Source: Achromobacter sp.
GTDB lineage: Bacteria > Pseudomonadota > Gammaproteobacteria > Burkholderiales > Burkholderiaceae_B
NCBI GenBank assembly: GCA_003454835.1
Contig: DMTA01000432.1
Span: forward strand, 1-16,528
Direction of reading: 5' to 3'
DNA: 16,528 nt
The notes beneath the pieces were generated by a model that was not told where the DNA came from, did not search any database, and worked only from the letters and a program-made list of their open reading frames with translations. Within the stretch, counting starts at the first letter, position 1, and each line of letters starts with the position of its first letter. Made by a program: the position numbers and the translations under genes. Positions 1 to 8,888 of this stretch are shown here, piece after piece.

Positions 1-393
1 CGGCCGCCACGCGACCACGCAGATGAAGGCGCTGGCGCTGGCATAGCCCGCAGCCAGCCGCAGCCCCGACCAGCCCGCCACGCTGTTCAACAGCGGCATG
101 GCAAGCGTCAGCGCGGCCACGGCGGCCAGGCTGATTGCCAGCGTGGCACGGAGTCGGCGCACGGGCCAGACGATCGCCGCCAGCGCGCCCAACAGATACC
201 CCGCGTAGTTCGCCGACGCCATCCAGCCGCCCTGTGCCAGCGACAGGCCGGACTCTTGCGCCATCAACGGCCAGGCAGGCGTGAAGGCGAAACGACCGAT
301 GCCCATGGCGGCCGCCAGTGCAAGCGCCGCGGGCCAGGCCAGGCTTGCGGCGCTGGCCGATGGGCGGGGGGAAGGGTAAGCAGGCGTTGACAT
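1..393 (-). CDS. MFS transporter, YbfB/YjiJ type (5' part; gene leaves the window)
   Basis: The first 131 codons of a membrane transporter gene; the reading frame is open from the ATG at 393 to the window edge with no stop. After a short Ser/Pro-rich cytoplasmic N-terminus (residues 1-15) come hydrophobic stretches at about 18-40, 55-77, 84-101 and 112-129, as expected for the first helices of a major facilitator. The motif GIGRFAFTP (about 31-39) is typical of the YbfB/YjiJ family of MFS proteins, whose substrates are mostly unknown. The gene diverges from a LysR-type regulator with only 65 bp between the two starts, a layout that usually means the regulator controls the transporter. A weak GAGTGG precedes the start. 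The family call is from memory of the motif; substrate cannot be told. Confidence 0.8.
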   Translation of the reverse strand, partial: MSTPAYPSPRPSASAASLAWPAALALAAAMGIGRFAFTPAWPLMAQESGLSLAQGGWMASANYAGYLLGALAAIVWPVRRLRATLAISLAAVAALTLAMPLLNSVAGWSGLRLAAGYASASAFICVVAWRP

Positions 394-458
394 GGAGCCC
401 ACTCTACGGCTGTACTTATATCTTGAATAGTGAATTATTAAGAACGTGAGTTCCTAAA
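394..458. promoter_or_regulatory. Divergent promoter/operator region, MFS gene and LysR gene
   Basis: This 65-bp spacer is clearly AT-richer than its surroundings. It holds an imperfect dyad at 421-443 that begins TCTT and ends AAGA (7 of 11 pairs match), in the size range of a LysR-type site, although the classic T-N11-A core is not clean. For the minus-strand gene a TTCTTA (444-439) and TATAAG (420-415) with an 18-bp spacer could be -35 and -10. The dyad therefore overlaps the putative transporter promoter. All of this is inference from pattern. Confidence 0.4.
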
Positions 459-1331
459 ATGAGAAACTTGGATCTCGACGCGCTGCAGATATTCAAGACC
501 GTGGCGGATCAGGGCGGCGTCGCGCGCGCCGCCGCGCAGCTGAACCGGGTGCAGTCCAATGTGTCGACGCGCCTGAAGCAGTTGGAATCCTCGCTGGGAA
601 CGCCGCTCTTTCGGCGGCAGAACCGCCGGCTGGTGCTGTCGGACCAGGGCCGCGTGCTGCTGTCCTACGCCGACCGCCTGCTGCGCCTGTCCGATGAGGC
701 GCAGGCGGCCGTCCGGGAAGGCGCCCTGCAAGGCGTGCTGCGCATCGGCACCATGGAAAGCACGGCCGCCGCCCGTCTGCCGCCCATTCTGGCGGCCTAC
801 CATGCGGCCTGGCCGCAGGTGCGGATCGAACTGGTCACCGGCACGTCGGGCGCGTTGGCCGCCAAGGTGCGCAATTACGAGATCGAAGCCGCCTTCGTGG
901 CGCAGCCTTTCCCCGCAGAGGGACTGGCGGCAATGGATGCGTTCAAGGAGGAATTGGCGCTGATCTCGCCGCTGGCGTGGGATCCGATCGGCAGTCCGAA
1001 AGACCTGGGCAGCCGCAGCGTCATCGCCTTCGCGGCGGGCTGCTCGTACCGGCGCATCCTGGAATCGTGGCTGAACCAGGAGGGCATAGCGCCCGGCAAG
1101 GTGATGGAGTTTGCGTCGTATCACGCCATCGTGGCGTGTGTGGCGGCGGGGACCGGCGTGGCGATCGTGCCGCGGTCGGTGCTGGCGGTGCTGGGGGCGG
1201 AGCATTCGGTGCGCGTGGGGGCGTTATCCGGGCCCCACGGGCGGGCGCTTACCCAGCTGGTCTGGCGCGCCGACGACGACACGCCGGCGTTGCAGGCCCT
1301 GCGCAGCCGGATTGCGCCGCCGCAGGATTGA
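459..1331 (+). CDS. LysR-family transcriptional regulator, PtrR/YneJ-like
   Basis: A 290-residue protein of standard LysR length. Residues 1-60 form the winged helix-turn-helix (FKTVADQGGVARAAAQLN, then SNVSTRLKQLESSLG and PLFRR). The rest is a periplasmic-binding-like effector domain beginning near GVLRIGTMESTAAARLP. The stretches MESTAAARLP, CSYRRILESW and the SYHAIVACVAAGTGVAIVPRS region resemble the enterobacterial putrescine regulator PtrR (YneJ) from memory. That makes a polyamine- or amino-acid-related ligand possible but unproven. The ATG start places the HTH at the usual distance from the N-terminus, though only a weak GTGAG lies upstream. The gene diverges from the MFS transporter gene, its most likely target, and converges on ompW. 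Confidence 0.88.
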   Translation: MRNLDLDALQIFKTVADQGGVARAAAQLNRVQSNVSTRLKQLESSLGTPLFRRQNRRLVLSDQGRVLLSYADRLLRLSDEAQAAVREGALQGVLRIGTMESTAAARLPPILAAYHAAWPQVRIELVTGTSGALAAKVRNYEIEAAFVAQPFPAEGLAAMDAFKEELALISPLAWDPIGSPKDLGSRSVIAFAAGCSYRRILESWLNQEGIAPGKVMEFASYHAIVACVAAGTGVAIVPRSVLAVLGAEHSVRVGALSGPHGRALTQLVWRADDDTPALQALRSRIAPPQD

Positions 1332-1333
1332 AC

Positions 1334-1357
1334 GATGCGCGCGAGGCCGCGCGCATC
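1334..1357. terminator. Hairpin between converging LysR gene and ompW
   Basis: A perfect 10-bp inverted repeat, GATGCGCGCG and CGCGCGCATC, with the tetraloop AGGC, starts two bases after the LysR stop codon and lies 13 bp from the ompW stop. It can fold in transcripts from either side. Neither side has a strong U-tract, so it may act as a weak bidirectional terminator or as a 3'-end stabiliser. Confidence 0.6.
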
Positions 1358-1370
1358 TTCAGGTCAGCGA

Positions 1371-2012
1371 TCAGAAGCGGTAGCCGATACCCATGGTGGC
1401 GACCCACGGGTCGATCCGCGCGGTGCCGACGCGTTGGCCGTCCAGCGTCACCTTCGACTTGATGTCGATGTAGCGGATGTCGGCGTTCATGAACCAGCGG
1501 TCGTTGATCTTGATGTCCGCGCCGAGTTGCGCGGCCACGCCCCAGGAATCGCCCAGCTTCAGGTTCGAGCCCTTGAGCGGGCCTTCGGCCTTGGTGTCGA
1601 AGAAGTGGGTGTAGTTGATGCCGACGCCGATGTAGGGCTGGATCATGCTGTCGGGCAGGATGTGCCATTGCAGGCTTAGCGTGGGGGGCAGTTGCTTGGA
1701 GGAGCCGATCTTGCCCAGGCCGCCGCTGCCGCTGACGTCATGCTGGAAGGGCCAGGCGCCCAGCAGTTCGATACCGATGTTGCGGGTGGCCATGTAGGCC
1801 AGGGTGAAACTGGGGCGCACGTTGTTGTTCACATCCAGCTTGACGTTGCCGTCCAGCACCGAGCCATTGTTCTGCGAAGGGCGGACTTGCGTCACGCCGA
1901 CGCGGAACAGGATATCGCCGGCTTCGTGTGCATGGGCGGGAGCGGCGAATGCGCCGGCAGCGATCAAACCGGCAATGGCGGTGGCGCGGATACGCCCGTT
2001 CAGCGAAAACAT
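1371..2012 (-). CDS. ompW: OmpW-family outer membrane protein
   Basis: A 213-residue outer membrane beta-barrel protein, close to the 212 residues of E. coli OmpW. A signal peptide spans residues 1-28, with basic N-terminus, hydrophobic core and Ala-His-Ala just before the mature start HEAGD. The mature start leads into ILFRVGVTQVRP, the usual first strand of OmpW. The C-terminus GIGYRF ends in phenylalanine, the barrel-assembly signal. OmpW forms an eight-stranded barrel with a hydrophobic channel and is linked to small hydrophobic molecules and to adaptation to low oxygen and stress. The start at 2012 is chosen over an upstream in-frame ATG at 2129 because it begins the signal peptide and has GGAG at suitable distance. 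The upstream FNR-type site fits oxygen control. The gene is transcribed alone, downstream of the gltD terminator. Confidence 0.92.
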   Translation of the reverse strand: MFSLNGRIRATAIAGLIAAGAFAAPAHAHEAGDILFRVGVTQVRPSQNNGSVLDGNVKLDVNNNVRPSFTLAYMATRNIGIELLGAWPFQHDVSGSGGLGKIGSSKQLPPTLSLQWHILPDSMIQPYIGVGINYTHFFDTKAEGPLKGSNLKLGDSWGVAAQLGADIKINDRWFMNADIRYIDIKSKVTLDGQRVGTARIDPWVATMGIGYRF

Positions 2013-2075
2013 TTTCTTCTCCGATCTTTCCGTGTGGGTGAGACGACAGGTTCTCAGACCGCCCCGTCCCCGTTC

Positions 2076-2089
2076 TTGACGTGTGTCAA
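2076..2089 (-). promoter_or_regulatory. FNR/Anr-type binding site upstream of ompW
   Basis: TTGAC-GTGT-GTCAA is a perfect dyad that matches the FNR/Anr pattern TTGAT-N4-ATCAA, with C/G at the fifth position as in many Anr/Dnr-type sites. Its centre lies 70 bp upstream of the ompW ATG. A class II placement at -41.5 would put the transcription start near 2041, leaving a leader of about 28 nt with its GGAG. No clear -10 hexamer was found, as is common for activator-dependent promoters. E. coli ompW is known to be FNR-responsive, so the context supports the call. Confidence 0.7.
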
Positions 2090-2133
2090 ATCGTGAAAAG
2101 ACCGTTTTTGAAAAGTGGTTATGCCGCAACAGC

Positions 2134-2147
2134 TGCGGTTAACCGCA
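2134..2147. repeat. 14-bp perfect palindrome with an extra half-site
   Basis: TGCGGTTAACCGCA is an exact palindrome. The same CCGCA arm occurs once more at 2124-2128 in inverted order, so three alternating CCGCA/TGCGG arms lie within 24 bp. The element sits between the gltD terminator and the ompW FNR site, about 130 bp upstream of the ompW start. It could be an operator for an unknown regulator or a small hairpin; nothing identifies the protein. Confidence 0.4.
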
Positions 2148-2157
2148 AGCACAAATG

Positions 2158-2193
2158 AAAAACGCCGCCGGCGCGCAAGGCGTCCGGCGGCGT
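2158..2193 (-). terminator. Intrinsic terminator of the gltBD operon
   Basis: On the minus strand a perfect 10-bp stem (ACGCCGCCGG with CCGGCGGCGT, 2193-2184 and 2171-2162) encloses a 12-nt loop and runs directly into five T residues (2162-2158). It begins 18 bp after the gltD stop. Confidence 0.88.
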
Positions 2194-2211
2194 GGATAGG
2201 TCGTGATGCGA

Positions 2212-3678
2212 TCAACGCGGGAGTTCGCTGCTTCCCATCAGATAGGCATCGACCGAACGCGCGCACTGGCGGCCTTCGCGGATGGCCCACACGACCAGCG
2301 ACTGGCCGCGGCGCATGTCGCCGGCGGTGAAGACCTTCTCCACATTGGTGCGGTAGTCGTCGGTATTGGCGCGCACATTGCCGCGGCCATCGCGATCCAC
2401 GCCGAACGCGTCCAGCACGTTCTGCACGGGCGACACGAAGCCCATGGCCAGCAGCACCAGGTCCGCCTTGATCTCGAACTCCGAGCCTTCGACTTCGCGC
2501 ATCTTCATCTGGCCGGTGGCGTCGTCCTTGAACCATTCGACGCGCGCGCCGACCAGCTTCTCGACCTTGCCGTTGGCGCCCTTGAGCAGCTTGGTGGTCA
2601 CCGACCAGTCGCGCTCGCAGCCTTCCTCGTGCGACGACGAGGTGCGCATCTTCAGCGGCCAGTACGGCCACGTCATGGTCTTGTTTTCGGACTCGGGCGG
2701 CTGCGGCATCAGTTCGAACTGCGTGACCGATGCGGCGCCGTGGCGGTTGCTGGTGCCCACGCAGTCGGAACCCGTATCGCCGCCGCCGATCACCACGACG
2801 TGCTTGCCCTTGGCCAGCGTCTGGTTGGTGAGGCGGTCGCCCGCCACGGCCTTGTTCTGCTGACGCAGGAAATCCATGGCGAAGTACACGCCGTCGAGCT
2901 CTCGGCCGGGCACCGGCAGATCGCGCGGCGTTTCCGACCCACCGCTCATCACGACGGCGTCGAATTCGGCCAGCAGCGATTTCGGCGTGCGCACCGTCAG
3001 GCCATCGGCCACGGGATCCTTCGGATCGCCGACGTAGGTCGACGGCGCGAATTCCACACCCTCGGCTTCCATTTGCGAGATGCGGCGATCGATCTGGTGC
3101 TTTTCGAGCTTGAAGTCGGGGATGCCGTAGCGCAGCAGGCCGCCAATGCGGTCGCTCTTTTCGAACAGGGTCACGGAGTGGCCGGCGCGCGCCAGTTGCT
3201 GCGCGCACGCCATGCCGGCCGGGCCCGAGCCCACGACGGCGACCTTCTTGCCCGTCTTGCGCGCCGGCACTTGCGGCGCGACCCAGCCTTCGGCCCAACC
3301 CTTGTCGATGATTGCGTGCTCGATGGACTTGATGCCGACAGCGTCGCTGTTGATGTTCAAGGTACAGGCGGCTTCGCAGGGCGCCGGGCAGATGCGGCCC
3401 GTGAATTCCGGGAAGTTGTTGGTCGAGTGCAGGACGTCCAGCGCGCGGCGCCAGTCCTGCTTGTACACCAGGTCATTCCAGTCCGGGATGATGTTGTTGA
3501 CGGGGCAGCCGTTGTTGCAGAACGGGATGCCGCAGTCCATGCAGCGCGCCGCCTGCTGCTTGGCCTGATCGTCGGTCAGGTGCAGCACGAATTCGCGCCA
3601 GTTCTTCAGCCGCTTCTGCGGGGCCTCGGAGGCCTCCTGCAGACGCTGAAATTCCATAAATCCAGTGATCTTTCCCAT
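2212..3678 (-). CDS. gltD: Glutamate synthase (NADPH) small subunit
   Basis: A 488-residue protein that delivers electrons from NADPH through FAD and iron-sulfur clusters to the large subunit GltB, for synthesis of glutamate from glutamine and 2-oxoglutarate in the cytoplasm. Two N-terminal cysteine groups (C46, C49, C54, C58 and C97, C101, C105) match the low-potential [4Fe-4S] region. The FAD Rossmann motif GSGPAG is at 150-155, and the NADPH Rossmann motif GGGDTG near 298-303. The C-terminal [18 protein letters not shown] region closes the FAD site. The ATG at 3678 has GAGGG upstream and lies 8 bp after the gltB stop, so the two genes are translationally close. An in-frame extension towards 3723 would overlap gltB and lacks such a site. 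Confidence 0.97.
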   Translation of the reverse strand: MGKITGFMEFQRLQEASEAPQKRLKNWREFVLHLTDDQAKQQAARCMDCGIPFCNNGCPVNNIIPDWNDLVYKQDWRRALDVLHSTNNFPEFTGRICPAPCEAACTLNINSDAVGIKSIEHAIIDKGWAEGWVAPQVPARKTGKKVAVVGSGPAGMACAQQLARAGHSVTLFEKSDRIGGLLRYGIPDFKLEKHQIDRRISQMEAEGVEFAPSTYVGDPKDPVADGLTVRTPKSLLAEFDAVVMSGGSETPRDLPVPGRELDGVYFAMDFLRQQNKAVAGDRLTNQTLAKGKHVVVIGGGDTGSDCVGTSNRHGAASVTQFELMPQPPESENKTMTWPYWPLKMRTSSSHEEGCERDWSVTTKLLKGANGKVEKLVGARVEWFKDDATGQMKMREVEGSEFEIKADLVLLAMGFVSPVQNVLDAFGVDRDGRGNVRANTDDYRTNVEKVFTAGDMRRGQSLVVWAIREGRQCARSVDAYLMGSSELPR

Positions 3679-3686
3679 GGTATCCC

Positions 3687-6600
3687 TCACGCAGCCAGTT
3701 GTTGCGGGTTGGCTGCACGCCACATTTCACCCAATGCACGGCGGTAGTCCGTCGGCATGATCTTCACGAATTTGCCGCGCGAGGCTTCCCAGTCGCCCAG
3801 GATTTCGCGGGCACGATAGCTGCCGGTGTAGCGGAAGTGATCCTCCACCAGGCGGCGCAGGATGGACTCGTCCGTCTCGCGTTCGCCGCCGCGCTGCGCG
3901 CTGTGCCAGATGTCGATGTTGTTCAGCGACTGCTGCTCGGCGTGCGGCACCACCGATTCCAGCTCCACCATCGACAGGTTCACGCGGTGCTTGAGCGTGC
4001 GGTCCGGATCCCAGACGTACGCCACGCCGCCGGACATGCCCGCCGCGAAGTTGCGGCCGGTGGAACCCAGCACGACGACGGTGCCGCCGGTCATGTATTC
4101 GCAGCCGTGGTCGCCCGTGCCTTCCACGACGGTGGCCGCGCCCGAGTTGCGCACGGCAAAGCGTTCGCCCGCCACGCCGTTGAAGAACGCCTCGCCTGCC
4201 AGCGCGCCGTACAGCACGGTGTTGCCAGCAATGATGTGGTCGGGGCCGAAGCCGCGGAAGTCGTTGGGCGAGCGCACGATGATGCGGCCGCCGGACAGAC
4301 CCTTGCCCACGTAGTCGTTGCCTTCGCCCACCAGATCCATCGTGATGCCGTGCGCCAGGAACGCGCCGAAGCTCTGGCCGGCGGTACCGTTGCACTGGAT
4401 GTGGATGGTGTCGTCGGGCAGGCCGTCGTGACCGTAGCGCGAGGCCACGGCGCCCGACAGCATCGCGCCGATCGTGCGGTTGCGGTTGCGCACCGGCACG
4501 ATGAACGACACCTTCTCGCCACGCTCCAGCGCGGGCTTGCTGCGCTCGATCAGCAGGTGGTCCAGTGCGCCGGCCAGGCCGTGATCCTGCTCTTCGGTCT
4601 GGTGCACTTCGGCGTCGGACACCGTCTGGTGGAATACGCGGGTGAAGTCCAGGCCTTGCGCCTTCCAGTGTTCAACGCCCGAACGCATATCGAGCAGATC
4701 GGCGCGGCCGATCAGGTCGTCGAACTTGCGGATGCCCAGCTGAGCCATGATTTCGCGGACTTCCTCGGCGATGAAGAAGAAGAAGTTCACGACGTGCTCG
4801 GGCTTGCCCTGGAACTTCTTGCGAAGCGCGGGATCCTGCGTGGCCACGCCCACCGGGCAGGTATTCAGGTGGCACTTGCGCATCATGATGCAGCCTTCGA
4901 CAACCAGCGGCGCGGTCGCGAAGCCGAATTCATCGGCGCCCAGCAGCGCGCCGATGACGACGTCGCGGCCGGTCTTCATCTGGCCGTCGGCCTGCACGCG
5001 GATGCGGCTGCGCAGACGGTTCAGCACCAGCGTCTGTTGCGTTTCGGCCAGGCCCAGTTCCCAGGGCGTGCCCACGTGCTTGATGGACGACACCGGCGAT
5101 GCGCCCGTGCCGCCGTCATGGCCGGCGATCACGACGTGGTCGGCCTTGGCCTTGGCCACGCCTGCGGCCACCGTGCCGACGCCGACTTCGGACACCAGCT
5201 TGACCGAGATCGAGGACTTGGAGTTGACGTTCTTCAGGTCGTGAATGAGCTGCGCCAGGTCTTCAATCGAGTAGATGTCGTGGTGCGGCGGGGGCGAGAT
5301 CAGGCCCACGCCCGGCACCGAGTAGCGCAGCTTGGCGATGTATTCCGACACCTTATGGCCGGGCAGCTGGCCGCCTTCGCCGGGCTTGGCGCCCTGCGCC
5401 ATCTTGATCTGGATCTGGTCGGCGGACGACAGGTACTCGGCGGTCACGCCGAAACGGCCCGACGCCACCTGTTTGATCTTCGAACGCAGCGAGTCGCCCC
5501 GCTTGAGTTCGACGTCGGCTTCGATGCGGTCCGTGCCCAGCACCGAGGCCAGCGTGTCGCCGTCCTTGATGGTGCTCTTGCCTTCGCGCATTTCGGCGCG
5601 GTAGCGCAGTTCGTCCTCGCCACCTTCGCCGGTGTTGGACTTGCCGCCGATGCGGTTCATGGCAACGGCGAGCACCGAGTGGGCTTCGGTCGAGATAGAA
5701 CCCAGCGACATGGCGCCGGTGGCAAAACGCTTGACGATCTCCTTGGCAGGCTCGACGTCGTCCAGCGGGATGGCGCGCGATGGGTCGAAGCGGAACTCGA
5801 ACAGGCCGCGCAGCGTCATGTGACGGCGGCTCTGGTCGTTGATGATCTGCGCGTACTCTTTGTACGTGCGGTAGTTGTTGGCGCGCGAAGCATGCTGCAG
5901 CTTGGCGATCGAATCCGGCGTCCACATGTGCTCTTCGCCGCGGACGCGGTAGGCGTATTCGCCGCCGGCGTCCAGGTCGTTGGCAAGCACGGGGTCGGCG
6001 CTGAAGGCGGCGCGGTGCTGGCGCAGCGCTTCTTCAGCAACCTGGAAGATGCCGATGCCTTCGATGTTGGAGGCGGTGCCGGTGAAGTACTTGTTCACCA
6101 GGGCGCTCTGCAGGCCCACGGCTTCGAAGATCTGCGCGCCGGTGTAGGACATGTACGTGGAAATGCCCATCTTGGACATGACCTTGTTCAGGCCCTTGCC
6201 CAGCGCCTTGATGTAGTTCTTCACGGCCTTTTCGGGATCATTCATCTTGCCCAGCGATTCGAGCGCCAGGTAGGGGTGAATGGCTTCGGCGCCGTAGCCG
6301 CCCAGCAGCGCGAAGTGGTGCACTTCGCGGGCCGAACCGGTTTCGACGACCAGGCCCGTGTTGGTGCGCAGGCCGGCGCGGATCAGATGCTGGTGCACGG
6401 CCGACGTGGCCAGCAGCGCGGGGATGGCCACGCGCTCGCTGTCGACCAGGCGGTCCGACACGATCAGGATGTTGTAGCCGCTGCGCACTGCGTCAACGGC
6501 GCGTGCGCACAGGGCTGCCACGCGGGCTTCGATGCCCTCGGGACCCCAGGCGGCGGGATACGTGATGTCCAGTTCGAAGCTGCGGAATTTCTTGCCCGTG

Positions 6601-8426
6601 ACCTGATCGATGTCGCGGATCTGCGCCATCGCGGCGAAGTCCAGCACCGGCTGGGACACTTCCAGACGCAGCGGCGGGTTGACGTTGTTGATGTCCAGCA
6701 GGTTCGGCTTGGGACCGATGAAGGACACCAGCGACATCACGAGCTGCTCGCGGATCGGGTCGATCGGCGGGTTCGTGACCTGCGCGAACAATTGGCGGAA
6801 ATAGTTGTAGAACGGCTTGGCGCGGTCCGACAGCACGGCCAGCGGGGCATCGTTGCCCATCGAGCCGATGACTTCCTCACCGCTCGACGCCATGGGTTCC
6901 AGGATGAACTTGTAGTCTTCCTGGGTCCAGCCAAAGGCTTGCTGACGGTCCAGCAGCGATACGGCCGATTGCGTGGCGACGGCAACCTGACGCGGCGCGG
7001 GCAGCGATTCCAGCTTGATCTGCAGGCGTTCGATCCACTGGCGGTACGGACGGCTGTTGGCCAGTTGCAGCTTGATTTCGGCGTCGTCGATGATGCGGCC
7101 CTGTTCCAGGTCGATCAGGAACATCTTGCCCGGCTGCAGGCGCCACTTCTTGACGATGCGGTTTTCGGGAATCGACAGCGTGCCGGCTTCGGAAGCCAGG
7201 ATGACCATGTCGTCATCGGTGACCAAATAGCGGGCGGGACGCAGGCCGTTGCGGTCCAGCGTGGCGCCGATCTGGCGGCCGTCGGTGAACGCGACTGCGG
7301 CCGGGCCGTCCCACGGTTCCATCATGGCGGCGTGATATTCGTAGAAAGCGCGGCGGCTTTCGTCCATCTGCGTGTGCTGTTCCCAGGCTTCCGGGATCAT
7401 CATCATCATGGCGTGGGCCAGCGAGTAGCCCGAATTGACCAGCAGTTCCAGGCAGTTGTCGAACGTGGCGGTGTCGGACTGGCCTTCGTAGACGATGGGG
7501 TACAGCTTTTTCAGGTCGTCGCCCAGCACGGCCGACTGCATCATGCCTTCGCGGGCGCGCAGCCAGTTGAAGTTGCCCTTGACCGTGTTGATTTCGCCGT
7601 TGTGGGCGATCATGCGGTACGGGTGCGCCAGCGGCCAGGCGGGGAACGTGTTGGTCGAGAAACGCTGGTGGACCAGCGCCAGCGCGGACACCGTGCGGGT
7701 GTCGGCCAGGTCGCGGTAGTAGCGGCCGACCTGATCGGCCAGCAGCAGGCCCTTGTAAACCACGGTGCGAACCGAGGCCGAGGGCACGAAGTATTCCTTG
7801 CCGTGCGCCAGATGCATGTTCTGGATGGCGTGGCTGGCGGTCTTGCGGATGACGTACAGCTTGCGTTCAAGCGCGTCCGGCACCATCACGTCGGCGCCGC
7901 GGCCGATGAAGAGCTGGCGGATCACGGGTTCGCAGTCGCGGACGGTGGGCGACATGGGCATGTCGACATCCACCGGCACGTCGCGCCAGCCCAGCACGAC
8001 CTGGCCCTCGGCGCGCACCGAGCGCTCGAGTTCCTGTTCGCAGGCCAGGCGCGAGGCCGTTTCCTTGGGCAGGAACACCATCGCCACGCCGTACTCGCCG
8101 GGCGGGGGGAGGATGATGCCTTGCTGGCTGAGTTCGTCGCGATAGAGCGTGTCGGGGATCTGGATCAGGATGCCTGCGCCGTCGCCCATGAGCTTGTCTG
8201 CGCCGACCGCGCCGCGGTGGTCCAGGTTTTCCAGAATCTTCAGACCCTGCTGGATGATCGCGTGGCTTTTCTTGCCCTTGATGTGGGCAACGAAGCCGAC
8301 GCCGCAGGCATCATGTTCGTTCTTGGGGTTGTACAGGCCCTGGGCCGAAGGCAGGCCGATGCGAGTCGCATCGATGGCAACTGCCTTGGAGGTGGGACAG
8401 GATTCGGTCGGGGTAATTTGGGGCAT
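3687..8426 (-). CDS. gltB: Glutamate synthase (NADPH) large subunit
   Basis: A 1579-residue protein of full family length. It combines a class II glutamine amidotransferase domain, a central domain, the FMN-containing synthase domain and a C-terminal GXGXG beta-helix. C41 (in [10 protein letters not shown]) is the expected N-terminal nucleophile after removal of a 40-residue propeptide. The synthase domain carries [10 protein letters not shown] and a substrate/FMN stretch around [20 protein letters not shown]. The [3Fe-4S] cysteines follow the pattern C-X5-C-X4-C at C1179, C1185 and C1190. The GXGXG domain near the C-terminus shows repeated GG motifs such as GKGLSGGRI and [11 protein letters not shown]. 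Ammonia from the amidotransferase is channelled to the FMN site. The start at 8426 is preferred because GCGGAG lies just upstream and the promoter is about 50 bp away; an in-frame ATG at 8513 lies upstream of that promoter. Confidence 0.97.
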   Translation of the reverse strand: MPQITPTESCPTSKAVAIDATRIGLPSAQGLYNPKNEHDACGVGFVAHIKGKKSHAIIQQGLKILENLDHRGAVGADKLMGDGAGILIQIPDTLYRDELSQQGIILPPPGEYGVAMVFLPKETASRLACEQELERSVRAEGQVVLGWRDVPVDVDMPMSPTVRDCEPVIRQLFIGRGADVMVPDALERKLYVIRKTASHAIQNMHLAHGKEYFVPSASVRTVVYKGLLLADQVGRYYRDLADTRTVSALALVHQRFSTNTFPAWPLAHPYRMIAHNGEINTVKGNFNWLRAREGMMQSAVLGDDLKKLYPIVYEGQSDTATFDNCLELLVNSGYSLAHAMMMMIPEAWEQHTQMDESRRAFYEYHAAMMEPWDGPAAVAFTDGRQIGATLDRNGLRPARYLVTDDDMVILASEAGTLSIPENRIVKKWRLQPGKMFLIDLEQGRIIDDAEIKLQLANSRPYRQWIERLQIKLESLPAPRQVAVATQSAVSLLDRQQAFGWTQEDYKFILEPMASSGEEVIGSMGNDAPLAVLSDRAKPFYNYFRQLFAQVTNPPIDPIREQLVMSLVSFIGPKPNLLDINNVNPPLRLEVSQPVLDFAAMAQIRDIDQVTGKKFRSFELDITYPAAWGPEGIEARVAALCARAVDAVRSGYNILIVSDRLVDSERVAIPALLATSAVHQHLIRAGLRTNTGLVVETGSAREVHHFALLGGYGAEAIHPYLALESLGKMNDPEKAVKNYIKALGKGLNKVMSKMGISTYMSYTGAQIFEAVGLQSALVNKYFTGTASNIEGIGIFQVAEEALRQHRAAFSADPVLANDLDAGGEYAYRVRGEEHMWTPDSIAKLQHASRANNYRTYKEYAQIINDQSRRHMTLRGLFEFRFDPSRAIPLDDVEPAKEIVKRFATGAMSLGSISTEAHSVLAVAMNRIGGKSNTGEGGEDELRYRAEMREGKSTIKDGDTLASVLGTDRIEADVELKRGDSLRSKIKQVASGRFGVTAEYLSSADQIQIKMAQGAKPGEGGQLPGHKVSEYIAKLRYSVPGVGLISPPPHHDIYSIEDLAQLIHDLKNVNSKSSISVKLVSEVGVGTVAAGVAKAKADHVVIAGHDGGTGASPVSSIKHVGTPWELGLAETQQTLVLNRLRSRIRVQADGQMKTGRDVVIGALLGADEFGFATAPLVVEGCIMMRKCHLNTCPVGVATQDPALRKKFQGKPEHVVNFFFFIAEEVREIMAQLGIRKFDDLIGRADLLDMRSGVEHWKAQGLDFTRVFHQTVSDAEVHQTEEQDHGLAGALDHLLIERSKPALERGEKVSFIVPVRNRNRTIGAMLSGAVASRYGHDGLPDDTIHIQCNGTAGQSFGAFLAHGITMDLVGEGNDYVGKGLSGGRIIVRSPNDFRGFGPDHIIAGNTVLYGALAGEAFFNGVAGERFAVRNSGAATVVEGTGDHGCEYMTGGTVVVLGSTGRNFAAGMSGGVAYVWDPDRTLKHRVNLSMVELESVVPHAEQQSLNNIDIWHSAQRGGERETDESILRRLVEDHFRYTGSYRAREILGDWEASRGKFVKIMPTDYRRALGEMWRAANPQQLAA

Positions 8427-8475
8427 GACGCGCTCCGCAGTGGGCCTGCGTTTAATGTTGCAGTGCAGGAGACGG

Positions 8476-8504
8476 ACAATACCCCCGCCGGGAGTAGGGT
8501 GCAA
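8476..8504 (-). promoter_or_regulatory. Candidate sigma70 promoter of gltBD
   Basis: On the minus strand TTGCAC (8504-8499) and TATTGT (8481-8476) are separated by exactly 17 bp, giving a start near 8469 and a leader of about 43 nt. The -10 matches at four positions and the -35 at three, so it is a modest promoter that could depend on an activator. Confidence 0.5.
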
Positions 8505-8856
8505 CAGAAACAAAAGGGGTGTGACCCTAATTAAATTGATGCGCTGTCATAGTGCATGAATATGGGGACGCAACGACAGGCGCGCCGGTATTGGCTGTCT
8601 TTGGGGCCGCTCCGTTGTCGCAACGATCTGAAGGCACGAAACGGCACAAAACAGCTTTATGCGTCCCTATTTAAAAGGATGTTTTTTCTGTCCAGGATCA
8701 ACGTCAGGTGTGGCGAAATTGCACGCAACCGGCGTGGGAATTCCGAGGCCCGGGAAGTCACAGCTCGCACGGCTATCGCGTTGGCGTGCAGGCGCCGGGT
8801 TTGCCCAAAGGCCGTGCTGCTGCAAAAAGCGGCATCGCAATGCCTGTACACCGGCA
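8505..8856. other. Intergenic region between gltB promoter and RAYT terminator; no gene seen
   Basis: About 350 bp without a convincing coding region. Open frames here lack ribosome sites and sequence character, and the longest simply continues antisense through the RAYT gene. Small dyads are present, such as GGGT-GTG-ACCC near 8518-8528 and CGTTG-TCG-CAACG near 8611-8623. There is an AT-rich island around 8657-8692 with a TGGACA and TAAATA on the minus strand, but their 15-bp spacing is too short for a good promoter. The region could hold upstream regulatory sites for gltB; none is identifiable. Confidence 0.4.
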
Positions 8857-8881
8857 AACAAAACCCGCCAAGATGGCGGGT
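8857..8881 (-). terminator. Intrinsic terminator of the RAYT-like gene
   Basis: On the minus strand an 8-bp stem (ACCCGCCA with TGGCGGGT) and a 3-nt loop are followed by a T-rich run (TTTTGTTTG). It begins 7 bp after the stop codon at 8889. Confidence 0.78.
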
Positions 8882-8888
8882 CGGGGAA

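Noticed and set aside
2203..3747. A 514-codon plus-strand frame antisense to gltD
   Set aside because: Same codon-bias mirror effect; the gltD motifs on the minus strand explain the sequence.
3699..8534. A 1611-codon open frame on the plus strand, antisense to the whole of gltB
   Set aside because: gltB is unmistakable on the other strand. The antisense product is a His/Gln/Arg/Val-rich string without recognisable domains, the known result of strong third-position GC bias. It has no ribosome site or promoter.
8553..8562. CCCCATATTC on the minus strand upstream of gltB, like a sigma32 -10
   Set aside because: No matching -35 upstream, and a better-spaced sigma70 promoter lies closer to gltB.
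8857..8881. The hairpin beside the RAYT-like gene as a REP element
   Set aside because: It is a single copy with a T-rich tail just after the stop codon, which fits a terminator; no second copy or paired palindrome is seen.
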